64,000 bases of DNA from Enterocloster clostridioformis (GTDB lineage Bacteria > Bacillota > Clostridia > Lachnospirales > Lachnospiraceae), in the NCBI RefSeq assembly GCF_020297485.1, contig NZ_JAIWZC010000001.1, forward strand, positions 3,534,001-3,598,000. Reading direction: 5' to 3'. Positions 1 through 8,424 of the stretch are shown in pieces. Position numbers and translations under genes: made by a program. Every line of letters begins with the position of its first letter. Position 1 is the first letter of the stretch. The notes under the pieces are model-generated. The model ran no database searches. It was not told the DNA's origin and worked only from the letters and a program-made list of their open reading frames with translations.

Positions 1-297
1 CACCAGAATCACCTGCCGGATAAGATCAACAATCTTGCGGACCACACCGTGCAGCTTGTCCACCACGGCAGTCACCGCCACCTGGGTGCCATCTCTTAGA
101 CCCACCTCTGTTCCCAGCAACGCCATATAGGTCATACTGTATACGGCTATCTCCTCTGTCCAGGGCATGGAAGCCTGGATAAAATTCCGATTCAGCACAG
201 AAATGAAATAGGAAGCGACCATGGCAATAAAAGCAGCGGCCATGACTGCATATTCTGCCGATGTAACGCATGACAGAAGTTTTTTCATAAATTTCAT
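1..297 (-). CDS. TRAP transporter small permease (DctQ-like), partial
   Basis: This is the N-terminal 99 residues of a DctQ-type small membrane subunit of a TRAP (tripartite ATP-independent periplasmic) carrier; the gene continues beyond the left edge. Translation from the ATG at 297 is open to base 1 and shows a hydrophobic helix (about residues 15-33), then the family-like stretch PWTEEIAVYSMTYMALLG with a second helix and a GLRDGTQVAV segment. A GAGGAGAGG ribosome binding site precedes the ATG. It lies 20 bases after the binding-protein gene in the same operon. The DctM subunit is presumably outside the window. Confidence 0.85.
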   Translation of the reverse strand, partial: MKFMKKLLSCVTSAEYAVMAAAFIAMVASYFISVLNRNFIQASMPWTEEIAVYSMTYMALLGTEVGLRDGTQVAVTAVVDKLHGVVRKIVDLIRQVILV

Positions 298-317
298 ACG
301 AATCCTCTCCTCTTTTC

Positions 318-1376
318 CTACTGCACCGCCCTCTTGGCTGCGTCGACAGCTGCTATCCATTTCTCGTCGTAGGAAGCACCGGCCTTTTCCTGGGCCGCCT
401 GATACTTTGCCTTTAACCCCTCGGTATCAATATCATAGAAGGTCACACCCGCACCCTCTAAATTTTCCACTGCCTCTGCATTAGCCTCGTTCAGATAAGT
501 CCACTGGGCCTTGCATCCCTCCTGCACCGCATTGGCAAAGGGCTCTCTCATGTCTTCAGGAATCTTGTTCCAGGCGTTGTCGCTCATACAGATCGGAATG
601 TAGACGAAGCAGTGCTTTGTGTTCGTGATAGAATTCACTCCTGCCTCATAATATTTATTAATCCAGCAGTTAGATACTGCATTCTCACAGGCATCAATGG
701 TTCCCTGCTGCAGCGCTGTGAACTGCTCGGAGGCAGAGATGGCCACCGGATTAGCCCCAAAAGCAGTAAATGCCGCCAGCTGGCCCTCGTTCTGCATCAC
801 CCGAATCTTTACGCCCTTGAAATCTGCCGGGGTCTGAATCGGTTTCTTGGAGAACACATCCCGAAATCCTGACTCCAAATAGCCAATGACGTGAAGTCCA
901 TGCTTTTCCGCCTCGGCAGAAATCAGATCTCCCAACTCATTCTGTACCGCGTAATTAGCCTGGTCCGCGCTGTCCCAGAGAAAGGCCTGGTCTAAAATAG
1001 ACATCTCGGGAATATAGTTGCTCAAAACGGAATTAGCGCAGGTAGCGATGTCCAGATCACCCTGGATCGCCATATCCAGGGTATCTGCCTCTCCACCCAG
1101 AACACCGCCCGCCTGGATGGTAAGCTGGATGTTTCCTTCCGTGGCCTCACTCACCAGCTCGGCAATCTTTTCTGCTCCCTTGTAATAATTTGACTGGGAA
1201 TTATCCACCAATGCCATTGTGAAATTCAGAGCTCCTTCATTGGCAGCAGCTTCCGGCCCGCTGTTCCCCGAAACGCTTCCCTTTGCCTCTGTTTGTCCGC
1301 TGCCGGATGAGCCGCAGGCCATAAGCCCAAGAGCTGTCAGTACCGCAATTCCTGATAATAAATACGTTCTTTTCAA
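318..1376 (-). CDS. TRAP transporter substrate-binding lipoprotein (DctP family)
   Basis: Extracytoplasmic solute receptor for a TRAP carrier. The N-terminus is a lipoprotein signal (MKRTYLLSGIAVLTALGLMAC) with the lipobox Cys at residue 21, followed by a Gly/Ser-rich linker. The body carries the DctP hallmark KGVKIRVMQNE, whose Arg normally pairs with the ligand carboxylate, and an acidic GTIDACENAVSN segment. There is no ATG: GGAGGG precedes either a GTG at 1379 or a TTG at 1376. I chose TTG because the peptide then begins MKR. The ligand is probably an organic acid, but its identity cannot be read from the sequence. Confidence 0.88.
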   Translation of the reverse strand: MKRTYLLSGIAVLTALGLMACGSSGSGQTEAKGSVSGNSGPEAAANEGALNFTMALVDNSQSNYYKGAEKIAELVSEATEGNIQLTIQAGGVLGGEADTLDMAIQGDLDIATCANSVLSNYIPEMSILDQAFLWDSADQANYAVQNELGDLISAEAEKHGLHVIGYLESGFRDVFSKKPIQTPADFKGVKIRVMQNEGQLAAFTAFGANPVAISASEQFTALQQGTIDACENAVSNCWINKYYEAGVNSITNTKHCFVYIPICMSDNAWNKIPEDMREPFANAVQEGCKAQWTYLNEANAEAVENLEGAGVTFYDIDTEGLKAKYQAAQEKAGASYDEKWIAAVDAAKRAVQ

Positions 1377-1424
1377 CACACTGATTTCCCTCCGTTTTCT
1401 AAATTGTTTGATAAAAACAAAAAA

Positions 1425-1462
1425 ATATATCCGACGAATGCAGTGTAGCACATCGGATATAT
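1425..1462 (-). terminator. Intrinsic terminator or attenuator between gntR and dctP
   Basis: A perfect 10-bp stem (ATATATCCGA at one arm, its complement at the other, 18-base loop) is followed on the minus strand by a T-run. It lies downstream of the gntR stop and upstream of the dctP start, so it either ends the gntR transcript or attenuates read-through into the TRAP genes. Confidence 0.6.
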
Positions 1463-1512
1463 TTTGTCGATACGTTGAGTTTTGTTTCTATATATGCGGA
1501 TATTTATTGTGT

Positions 1513-1526
1513 ATATTGTACAATAT
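1513..1526. promoter_or_regulatory. Perfect 14-bp palindrome, candidate GntR operator
   Basis: ATATTGTACAATAT is a perfect palindrome with a TTGTACAA core in the gntR-dctP intergenic space. FadR-subfamily GntR proteins bind short dyads of this kind next to the genes they control. That the neighbouring GntR protein binds here is inference from position and symmetry. Confidence 0.5.
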
Positions 1527-1535
1527 TTTTAAAAA

Positions 1536-2267
1536 TCATTCGATGACTTTTCTCGTCTTCTGCTGTTCAATCTCCTCAATAATCTTTCTTCGGGTACTGT
1601 TTAAGTGATCGATCATACTGTAACGGGCTCCACTGGCATCTCCCCGTTCAATAGATTCCGAAATCATGTGATGGAATTTCACAGTCTGATTTGCCAGCTC
1701 ATCATTTGTGACCTTACAGAACAAAGGGATTCCCTTAACCACAATCTCCATCAGCCTGCAGGCAATCTCATTCTTAGAACACCTGGCAATCTGAAGATGG
1801 AACGCCATATCCTTCTCATAATGGGATTCCTGCATCTGGATCTGCCAGCGCACCTCCGCCTCCAGCTCCATCAGTTTCCGGCAGTCCTCATAAGTCGCGT
1901 TGGTAGCTGCCAGGGCAGCGATATCCGGTTCCAGCATCAGCCTTACTTCTGAAAACTCCAGCGCTTTGTTTGGCAGCTCTTCCGGCAAAAATGCTCCCAG
2001 AAGGTTTGACGTCTCTCCCTCGCTGATCTCAATCGGCTTTTGCTTCTGCCTCAAAAGATAGGTGCCGCTGCCTTGAACCACCTCCACCAACCCTTCAAAC
2101 CGCAGCAGCTTTATCGCGTCCCGGACAGTCCCTCTGCCAACCTCGCAGTATTCCGCCATCTGCAGCTCATTTGGAAGCCTATCGCCCGCCTTCATCTCAT
2201 TCTCAATAATATACTGCCGTATCTTCACGGCCACCCGCTCCGAGAGCGTCTCCGTCTTTTGTCTCAC
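1536..2267 (-). CDS. GntR-family transcriptional regulator, FadR/FCD subfamily
   Basis: 243-residue regulator with an N-terminal winged helix-turn-helix (about residues 5-70, including GDRLPNELQMAEYCEVGRGT and DAIKLLRFEGLVEVVQGSGT) and a C-terminal all-helical FCD ligand domain (about 90-235) with the metal-binding pattern D-x-x-x-H (DMAFHLQIA) and a late HH pair. Proteins of this type control uptake and catabolism of sugar acids or carboxylates. It lies upstream of, and in the same direction as, the dctP-dctQ genes, so it most likely controls the TRAP operon. Confidence 0.88.
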   Translation of the reverse strand: MRQKTETLSERVAVKIRQYIIENEMKAGDRLPNELQMAEYCEVGRGTVRDAIKLLRFEGLVEVVQGSGTYLLRQKQKPIEISEGETSNLLGAFLPEELPNKALEFSEVRLMLEPDIAALAATNATYEDCRKLMELEAEVRWQIQMQESHYEKDMAFHLQIARCSKNEIACRLMEIVVKGIPLFCKVTNDELANQTVKFHHMISESIERGDASGARYSMIDHLNSTRRKIIEEIEQQKTRKVIE

Positions 2268-2344
2268 CTAGCCACCGCCTTTTTCCATCATGTTTTCTGT
2301 CGATATATAATACCGCCGGGTTTCTGCGGGTGCAGGCCATTCAA

Positions 2345-3697
2345 TCATCCAATTCCGCCATACACGATTCCCAGTATGAACACGATCACGGCCAATGGCA
2401 CATAGACATGCTTGGCCAAAGGTCCGAAGAACTCTCCCAGGGGCTTTTCACGCCCTTCTTCCAGTTCCTCCCGGATCTCCTTATATCCCAGGATATAATA
2501 GATGGATACAGCCCCCAGCACTGCGCCAAAGGGCACCACAATAATGGTGATGAAATCCATCCATGATCCCACCTTGGGCTCTGACTCCAGGAAAATCCCC
2601 ACTAACAGGGCAATGCCGCTGCACAGGGCCACTGCCGCTTTCCTGGGAAGCTTAAACCGGTTCTGCCATGACTCGCTTACCGCCTCAAACATATTGATTA
2701 AGCTGGTGATGCCAGCAAAAGCAACGGACAGGAAGAAAATCACCGCGAACAGCCTTCCCATGGGCATCTGCCGGAAAATCTCAGGCAGGGTGATAAACAT
2801 AAGGGGCGGGCCTGCGTTTGGCTCAATGCCAAATGCGAATACAGCCGGCATGATGGCAAGGGCAGCCATCATGGCAGCCACCGTATCAAAAAAGGCGGTG
2901 CGGATGGATGCCTTCGGTATATCCTCTGTCTTGGCCAGATAGGTGCCGTACACAATCATTCCCGATCCTGTGATGGACAGCGAGAAAAATGCCTGTCCCA
3001 TGGCCATGACCCAGGTATCCACCTTTAATAAATCGCTCCAACCCGGGGCAAAGAGGAATTTATACCCTTCCTCCGCTCCCGGAAGGAAGGCCACGCGGAT
3101 GGCCAGTATTGCGAACAATACAAAGAAAGAAGGCATCAGGACCTTATTAATTTTCTCAATTCCCTTGGTGGCCCCAAACATAAGGATGCCGGCCGCTGTC
3201 ACCACCACCAGGACATGCCATGGAATACTTCCGAACTCGCCTGTGGCCTGGCTGAAATAGGCCGCCGCGTCCGCTGTAAGGATGGCCCCTGTTACGGAAC
3301 CGGCCAGGGCTCTTATCACCCATCCTACGATGATGGCATATCCAATGGCAATACCCAGGGAACCCAAAAGAGGAATCCAGGCCAGGAAATACCCCAGCCT
3401 GCCTTTTCCTATTTTCTCCCAGCAATATTCATAAGCTCCCAGGGTTCCGGTCCTGGCCCGGCGCCCAATGGCGAACTCAGCCGACAGCCCTACCAGGCCG
3501 AATAATACAATGAATAGAATATAGGGCACCAGAAACGCGCCGCCGCCGTATTGTCCCACGCGGTACGGAAACATCCAGATATTGCCCATACCCACTGCGG
3601 AACCCACACAGGCCAGCACAAATCCCAGGCTGCTTCCAAAGCCGCCGTTTTGGTGCACGGCTGCCTGTGATGAATCCGTTTTTTTCTGCTTGTTCAT
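2345..3697 (-). CDS. Sodium-dependent transporter, neurotransmitter:sodium symporter family
   Basis: 450-residue polytopic membrane protein of the SNF/NSS (LeuT-fold) family. The diagnostic first helix is present near the N-terminus (SAVGMGNIWMFPYRVGQYGG), with its unwound G-N-I-W Na+/substrate site, and about 11 further hydrophobic segments follow. The start at 3697 is chosen because AAAGGAG precedes that ATG; an in-frame ATG eight codons upstream has no good site. Bacterial relatives import amino acids with Na+. A second paralogue lies at 8425-9813. Confidence 0.9.
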   Translation of the reverse strand: MNKQKKTDSSQAAVHQNGGFGSSLGFVLACVGSAVGMGNIWMFPYRVGQYGGGAFLVPYILFIVLFGLVGLSAEFAIGRRARTGTLGAYEYCWEKIGKGRLGYFLAWIPLLGSLGIAIGYAIIVGWVIRALAGSVTGAILTADAAAYFSQATGEFGSIPWHVLVVVTAAGILMFGATKGIEKINKVLMPSFFVLFAILAIRVAFLPGAEEGYKFLFAPGWSDLLKVDTWVMAMGQAFFSLSITGSGMIVYGTYLAKTEDIPKASIRTAFFDTVAAMMAALAIMPAVFAFGIEPNAGPPLMFITLPEIFRQMPMGRLFAVIFFLSVAFAGITSLINMFEAVSESWQNRFKLPRKAAVALCSGIALLVGIFLESEPKVGSWMDFITIIVVPFGAVLGAVSIYYILGYKEIREELEEGREKPLGEFFGPLAKHVYVPLAVIVFILGIVYGGIG

Positions 3698-3853
3698 AAC
3701 TTCTCCTTTTAAGACGTTCATTTAGACGGCCTGCCGTCCTGCGTGAAAATGAAACAGGACTGCCTGTGAAGCCATCTTTACTATACTACCCCATTAACAC
3801 CATTTAGTCAAAGCTTTAAAGCAAAAAAGCGGCAAAAAGAAAAAATTCCGCTG

Positions 3854-4480
3854 TTAAAACAAATCAACCACATCATAGCTGCTTCCGTTCCACACAGCCG
3901 GACGCACCTGCCTTGTCTTAAGCTGTTCCACGAAATCCTCCAGACGGTCCACCTTCTCCGGCAGCCAGGTGGCATACTTCCCAATCTGGCCCGTGGTGTG
4001 GGCATCGCTGGCCCCTATGGTCTTAAGACCTAACTCCCGGCAGTACGAGAGAGCCCTGCGGTTGGCTTCAAGTGCCGTACTGCCGTTGAGCACCTCCACC
4101 CCGTGGAGCCCTTTGACCACGCGGAGGTTTTCCTCCAGACCGCGGTTATTGTTCCGGAAAGGATGGCAGGAGACACAGAAACCGCCGGCCTTATTGACAT
4201 GGTTTATAAATTCCTGGGCATCCACCCGGCAGCCGGGATAATCTTCAATCCCCCACGCCGTGATATCCCCCTGAAGGGAAAAAAACTCAATACCCACAAA
4301 AATTGGGAAACCGGTCCTGTGTGAATACTCTGTTGCATATCCCCTGAGTCCCATGCTGTCATGGTCCGTGATGCAGACAGCGTCCAGTCCCCTGCCCCGC
4401 GCTATGGTCACGATTTCCTCCAGGTTTATTTTGCTGTCCGATGAATAAGTACACTCGTGAAGATGCATGTCAACCAGCAT
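3854..4480 (-). CDS. PHP-domain phosphoesterase
   Basis: 208-residue member of the PHP (polymerase and histidinol phosphatase) metal-dependent phosphoesterase superfamily. The metal ligands are visible: H-L-H at residues 6-8 (DMHLHE), TDHDS, SCHPF and a terminal SDAHT. It follows the ABC ATPase gene by 11 bases and ends the operon, so it may act on a phosphorylated compound brought in by that transporter. Family membership is clear; substrate is unknown. Confidence 0.85.
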   Translation of the reverse strand: MLVDMHLHECTYSSDSKINLEEIVTIARGRGLDAVCITDHDSMGLRGYATEYSHRTGFPIFVGIEFFSLQGDITAWGIEDYPGCRVDAQEFINHVNKAGGFCVSCHPFRNNNRGLEENLRVVKGLHGVEVLNGSTALEANRRALSYCRELGLKTIGASDAHTTGQIGKYATWLPEKVDRLEDFVEQLKTRQVRPAVWNGSSYDVVDLF

Positions 4481-4491
4481 TTAGGTTCCTC

Positions 4492-5250
4492 CTATCTCTT
4501 AATAATCTTGAGCAGCCTGCCGTCCTCTGTCCATACGAGGCTCTCCAGGTCCATGAATTCGGCTACAAACGGGCTGGCCGGCCTCCGGCAAAGTTCCAGG
4601 GGCGCGTCATTCTGGACCAGCTCGCCCTGGTCCATGATGGCGATGCGGTCTGCCAGGATAATGGCCTCCTCCTGGTCGTGGGTGACGAACACCATGGTCA
4701 GCCCCAGGTCTTTCTGGAGCCGCTTCAGCTCATGGCGCATTTTGGTGCGCAGGGCAGCGTCCAGGTTGCAGAAGGGCTCATCCAGCAGGCACAGCTTGGG
4801 CTCTACAATCAGCGCCCTGGCAAGGGCCACTCTCTGCTGCTGGCCTCCGCTGATTTCCTGGATATAGGCCCGGGCATAATCTGCAAGGCCTACCATTTCA
4901 AGATAACGCATCCCTTTCTGTCGGGCCTGCTCCCGCTTCACTCCCCTGAATTTCAGACCGTAAATTACATTCTGAAGCACTGTCATATGGGGAAACAGGC
5001 CGTAGGACTGGAATACAGTTGTAACCGGACGCTGTTCCGGAGGGATATGGGTAATGTCCTCGCCGTCCAGCCGCACGCTGCCGCTGTCCGGATCCAGAAA
5101 GCCTCCTATCATATTGAGGGTCGTAGTCTTCCCACACCCTGACGCGCCAAGGATGCAGAGAAGCTGGCCCTGTTCCAGGGTAAGGGACAGATCCCGCACC
5201 ACCTCCCTGCCGTCAAAGTGTTTTTTTAAATGGTCAAGTTCAAGATACAC
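4492..5250 (-). CDS. ABC transporter ATP-binding protein (PotA/FbpC-like)
   Basis: 252-residue ATPase of an import system. Walker A is GASGCGKTT (residues 35-43), the signature is SGGQQQR, and Walker B/D-loop reads LLDEPFCNLD. It lacks the long C-terminal regulatory OB domain of full-length PotA/MalK proteins. Its start overlaps the permease stop by 11 bases, which suggests translational coupling. It should power the permease next to it. Confidence 0.93.
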   Translation of the reverse strand: MYLELDHLKKHFDGREVVRDLSLTLEQGQLLCILGASGCGKTTTLNMIGGFLDPDSGSVRLDGEDITHIPPEQRPVTTVFQSYGLFPHMTVLQNVIYGLKFRGVKREQARQKGMRYLEMVGLADYARAYIQEISGGQQQRVALARALIVEPKLCLLDEPFCNLDAALRTKMRHELKRLQKDLGLTMVFVTHDQEEAIILADRIAIMDQGELVQNDAPLELCRRPASPFVAEFMDLESLVWTEDGRLLKIIKR

Positions 5251-6973
5251 GCCGCTTACCTGCCTTCCATGTTATTAAATAAGCCATGCCTTCCACCGCC
5301 AGCACCACCAGTATAATGCTGGTGGCAATCAGGGAGGCCAGGGCGTAGTCCCCGGTATAAACCGCGTCAAAAAGTTTAAACACTGCCAGCTTACGGCCCG
5401 GATCTATGAGAAACAGGATTGCTCCCGCCGTAGTCATGCTGCTGGAAAAGTTATATACAAAACAACTGAGAAAAGCCGGCTTAAGACCGGGCAGTATTAC
5501 GGTCTTAAGCACCGAAAGCTGGCCGCCTCCCAGGTCCCGCACCGCTTTTTCCTGTGCCCTGGGCACCTGTGTCAGGGTGGCGGAACAAATCTTTGTGGCC
5601 GTGGGAAGCTGCTTGAACAGCATGTTGGAAATGACAATCAGGGCCGTTCCTGTCAGCTTTAAGGGCGGAGAATTAAAGGCCAGTATATAGCCGATTCCAA
5701 AGCAGGTTCCCGGCAGCATATAGGGCAGCGTGACCAGACAATCAAAGAAATTCCGGCCGGGAATCTGTCTCCGCTCCATGTAATAAGCGAACAGCATTGC
5801 AAAAAGGGTTCCGGCCAGGGATACTATGAACGCATATGCCACGCTCCGCCCCATGGTGTCCAGGTCAAAGCGGACCATCTGCTCCAGATAACGCGTGGTA
5901 AAGGAATACACTCCCCTGGTGCTTTTGAGGAAGCCGGATATGAATATGCATCCGTACTGCAGAGCCATCATAAAAAAGAATATTATGCTTCCCAGGTTTG
6001 AGAGAATCCCTGCCGCCCCGCATTTTCCCAGTGAAAGGGCCAGCGGCTCCTGTCTCCCTCTGCTTCCCTCTGTCAGCATATCCGAACGCTTCATCAGTTT
6101 CCGGTAAATGAAAAACGCGGCTATGGACGGAAGCATCAGAACCATGTTCATGGCGGAGGCCTTCTCCAGGTTGGAGTATCCCACCAGCTGAAGATATATC
6201 TCTGACGCAATTGTGCTGAACCGCCCTCCGATGATGACCGGAGTTCCAAAATCCGCCAGGGAACGGACAAAGGAAAGGAGCAGGGCCACCCAGATCCCCG
6301 GCCGTATCAGAGGCAGTACAATGTCACCCAAAATGGCCCTGGGGCTGGCTCCCAGGTCCCTGGCTGCCCGGATGCTGTCTCCATCCAGCCTGGTCAGGAT
6401 TCCCCCCAGGAACAGGGCATTTAAGGGTACAAAGGAAAGGCTCTGCATCAGGATGACACCCCAGCAGTTATAGGGGTCCCAGCTCAGCCCCAGCAGCCGG
6501 TAGGCAATCCACCCCCGGCGTCCATAGAGCTGGATATAAGCCAGGGATGACACAAAGGGCGGTGAGACCATGGTAATCAGCAGAAGCGCCATGCAGAGCA
6601 GTCTGACGGCTCCCCGTCTTGTGGCCAGGAACAGGGCCGCCGCCGTGGAGAAGGCAGTGCAGAGAAGGGATGCGCATATACCCACGAACACACTGTTACA
6701 GAGATTTCCCCTGTATTGGTTCCAGACAGAAGCATAGGAGTCATAGCTTATGGATTTCCCGTCCCAAAGGCTCCTAATCAGGATGCAGAGCATGGGCCAG
6801 AACACAAACAGGAAAAGGCTGGCCAGCAGAACTGCCAGCAGCAGTTTATCCGCCCCATATCCCGCAATGCCAAAAAGGACATCTTTCGATGCCCTTTTGC
6901 CATACATGTCTCCATGCATGTTTCTGTGTTTATCTGCATTCATGTTTCCATGGGTGCTGTCAAACCTATTCAT
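5240..6973 (-). CDS. ABC transporter permease, fused double-domain type (FbpB/ThiP-like)
   Basis: 577-residue inner-membrane protein holding two binding-protein-dependent permease domains in one chain, as in Fe(III) FbpB, ThiP and 2-aminoethylphosphonate systems. Each half has about six hydrophobic helices and an EAA-like loop: ARDLGASPRAILGDIVLPL in the first half, VRDLGGGQLSVLKTVILPG in the second. The start overlaps the upstream binding-protein gene by 8 bases. The His/Met-rich first 25 residues are unusual and the true start could be a later Met. Confidence 0.9.
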   Translation of the reverse strand: MNRFDSTHGNMNADKHRNMHGDMYGKRASKDVLFGIAGYGADKLLLAVLLASLFLFVFWPMLCILIRSLWDGKSISYDSYASVWNQYRGNLCNSVFVGICASLLCTAFSTAAALFLATRRGAVRLLCMALLLITMVSPPFVSSLAYIQLYGRRGWIAYRLLGLSWDPYNCWGVILMQSLSFVPLNALFLGGILTRLDGDSIRAARDLGASPRAILGDIVLPLIRPGIWVALLLSFVRSLADFGTPVIIGGRFSTIASEIYLQLVGYSNLEKASAMNMVLMLPSIAAFFIYRKLMKRSDMLTEGSRGRQEPLALSLGKCGAAGILSNLGSIIFFFMMALQYGCIFISGFLKSTRGVYSFTTRYLEQMVRFDLDTMGRSVAYAFIVSLAGTLFAMLFAYYMERRQIPGRNFFDCLVTLPYMLPGTCFGIGYILAFNSPPLKLTGTALIVISNMLFKQLPTATKICSATLTQVPRAQEKAVRDLGGGQLSVLKTVILPGLKPAFLSCFVYNFSSSMTTAGAILFLIDPGRKLAVFKLFDAVYTGDYALASLIATSIILVVLAVEGMAYLITWKAGKRRVS

Positions 6974-8111
6974 CTGCTGCCTTATCTCCCATCAGCGCCT
7001 CAAAATGCTCCAGGATTTCCGTACGCTTTTCACCGAACAGGGACAGATCCTCCTTCATCAGCATGCCGGTGTCATACCCCAGGTCCAGTCCTTCCAGGGA
7101 TGGCTTGATGGTCTTTACGCTGTTCTTCTGGTCTATCTCTGCCAGCATCCGCAGATTATCGTCATTGCTAAACAGCCACTCTATGAAGTACCTGGCCGCG
7201 TCCCCGTTCTCAGCGTTCTTAAATGCCGCCACTCCCTCGGGTACCCACGGAATACCGTCCTCCGGGTAAACAATGGACACATCATACTCGTCTAACAGAG
7301 ACTCGATGGTACCGTCAATGTATGTGATGCCGATGGCATATTCATCTGCGGTTACCTTATTCTTAGGGTCGGAGCCGCGTTTTGCATAGTAAGCTATGTT
7401 CTTATTCAGTCCTTCAAAATAGGACCAGCCTTCATCTTCCCCCTTAGCCTGAAGCAGGGCATTGACCACGGCATAGTTGGTACCAGATACAGCCGGGTTG
7501 GACATGATGATTTCGCCTTCGTATTCGGACTTTAACAAATCATCCCAGTTGGCGGGAGCCTCTATATTGAGCTCCTCCATGAGGCCGTCATTGATCAGAA
7601 AGCCTACAATGGTAATTCCCTTGGAATACCAGTAGCCTTCCGGGTCCTTAAACTCCTCCGCCAGGTCCGCAGAAGCATCAAATGAAACCTGCTCTAACAG
7701 TCCGTCATCCTTTGCGCTCATGAATGCGTCGATACCGCCTCCAAACCATAAATCGGCAGAAGGGGTGCCGCCCTCCGCGCGGAGCTTGGAAAGCACCTCT
7801 CCCGAGGACATGGAGAGCAGCTCTGCCTTAACGCCGGTATCCTCAGTGAATTTGTCAAACAGGGTTACATAATTCTCGCTGGTAGCTACCACCTTCATGG
7901 TGCCGGAGAGAGCCGGGGCTTCTGCTTTTGTTTCCGCTTTGGTTTCCTCCTGGCTCTGAGCTTCAGTCTCCTGGGCTGCGGTGGTTTCCCCGGTCTGTGC
8001 TTCGGTGGCGGACTCGCTGGTATTATTGCCTGTGTTATTGCTGCTCCCGCAGGCTGCCAGTGCCGGCACCATGGACAATGCCATTAACAGGGTAATCATT
8101 TTCTTTCTCAT
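6966..8111 (-). CDS. ABC transporter substrate-binding lipoprotein (COG1840/FbpA-like)
   Basis: 381-residue extracellular binding protein. A lipoprotein signal (MRKKMITLLMALSMVPALAAC) is followed by a Thr/Glu-rich linker to about residue 60 and then a periplasmic-binding fold beginning GTMKVVATSENYVTLFDKF. The segment SADLWFGGGIDAF matches the Fe(III)/phosphonate/phosphoglycerate-type binding proteins. The ATG at 8111 is preceded by an AAAGGA motif; an in-frame ATG at 8135 lacks one. It is first gene of a four-gene unit ending in a PHP phosphoesterase. The ligand could be Fe(III) or a phospho-compound; the sequence does not decide. Confidence 0.85.
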   Translation of the reverse strand: MRKKMITLLMALSMVPALAACGSSNNTGNNTSESATEAQTGETTAAQETEAQSQEETKAETKAEAPALSGTMKVVATSENYVTLFDKFTEDTGVKAELLSMSSGEVLSKLRAEGGTPSADLWFGGGIDAFMSAKDDGLLEQVSFDASADLAEEFKDPEGYWYSKGITIVGFLINDGLMEELNIEAPANWDDLLKSEYEGEIIMSNPAVSGTNYAVVNALLQAKGEDEGWSYFEGLNKNIAYYAKRGSDPKNKVTADEYAIGITYIDGTIESLLDEYDVSIVYPEDGIPWVPEGVAAFKNAENGDAARYFIEWLFSNDDNLRMLAEIDQKNSVKTIKPSLEGLDLGYDTGMLMKEDLSLFGEKRTEILEHFEALMGDKAADE

Positions 8112-8373
8112 CTGTGGTCGTATCCTTTCTTTCATAACAATATTTTGCCTCGCTATCCTATATCCTCCTCTTAAGGACAGTAATTACCATTGTTGAATTA
8201 TAATGAGCAGCGGTCCTTAAGTCAATGAGGAGTCTTCCTGTATAGAAAAAAACGAACATTCAGGAAATCGGATAGAAAAATTCTATTCTTATTCAGAGCT
8301 GCTTTTCCTGTATTATTTTGTAAAAAGGAATGGACGGTGCCAGGGCATTGTGATAGAATAAACGAGGTTATTT

Positions 8374-8396
8374 TCCCGGCATACGGCCGGGATTTT
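8374..8396 (+). terminator. Hairpin with T-tail in the leader of the second symporter gene
   Basis: TCCCGGC and GCCGGGA form a 7-bp GC stem with a five-base loop, followed by TTTTT. It ends about 28 bases before the ATG of the downstream symporter, on the same strand, so it has the form of an attenuator. No upstream plus-strand gene needs a terminator here. Confidence 0.45.
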
Positions 8397-8424
8397 TAAT
8401 GGATATAACGGAGGAGTCTTGAAA

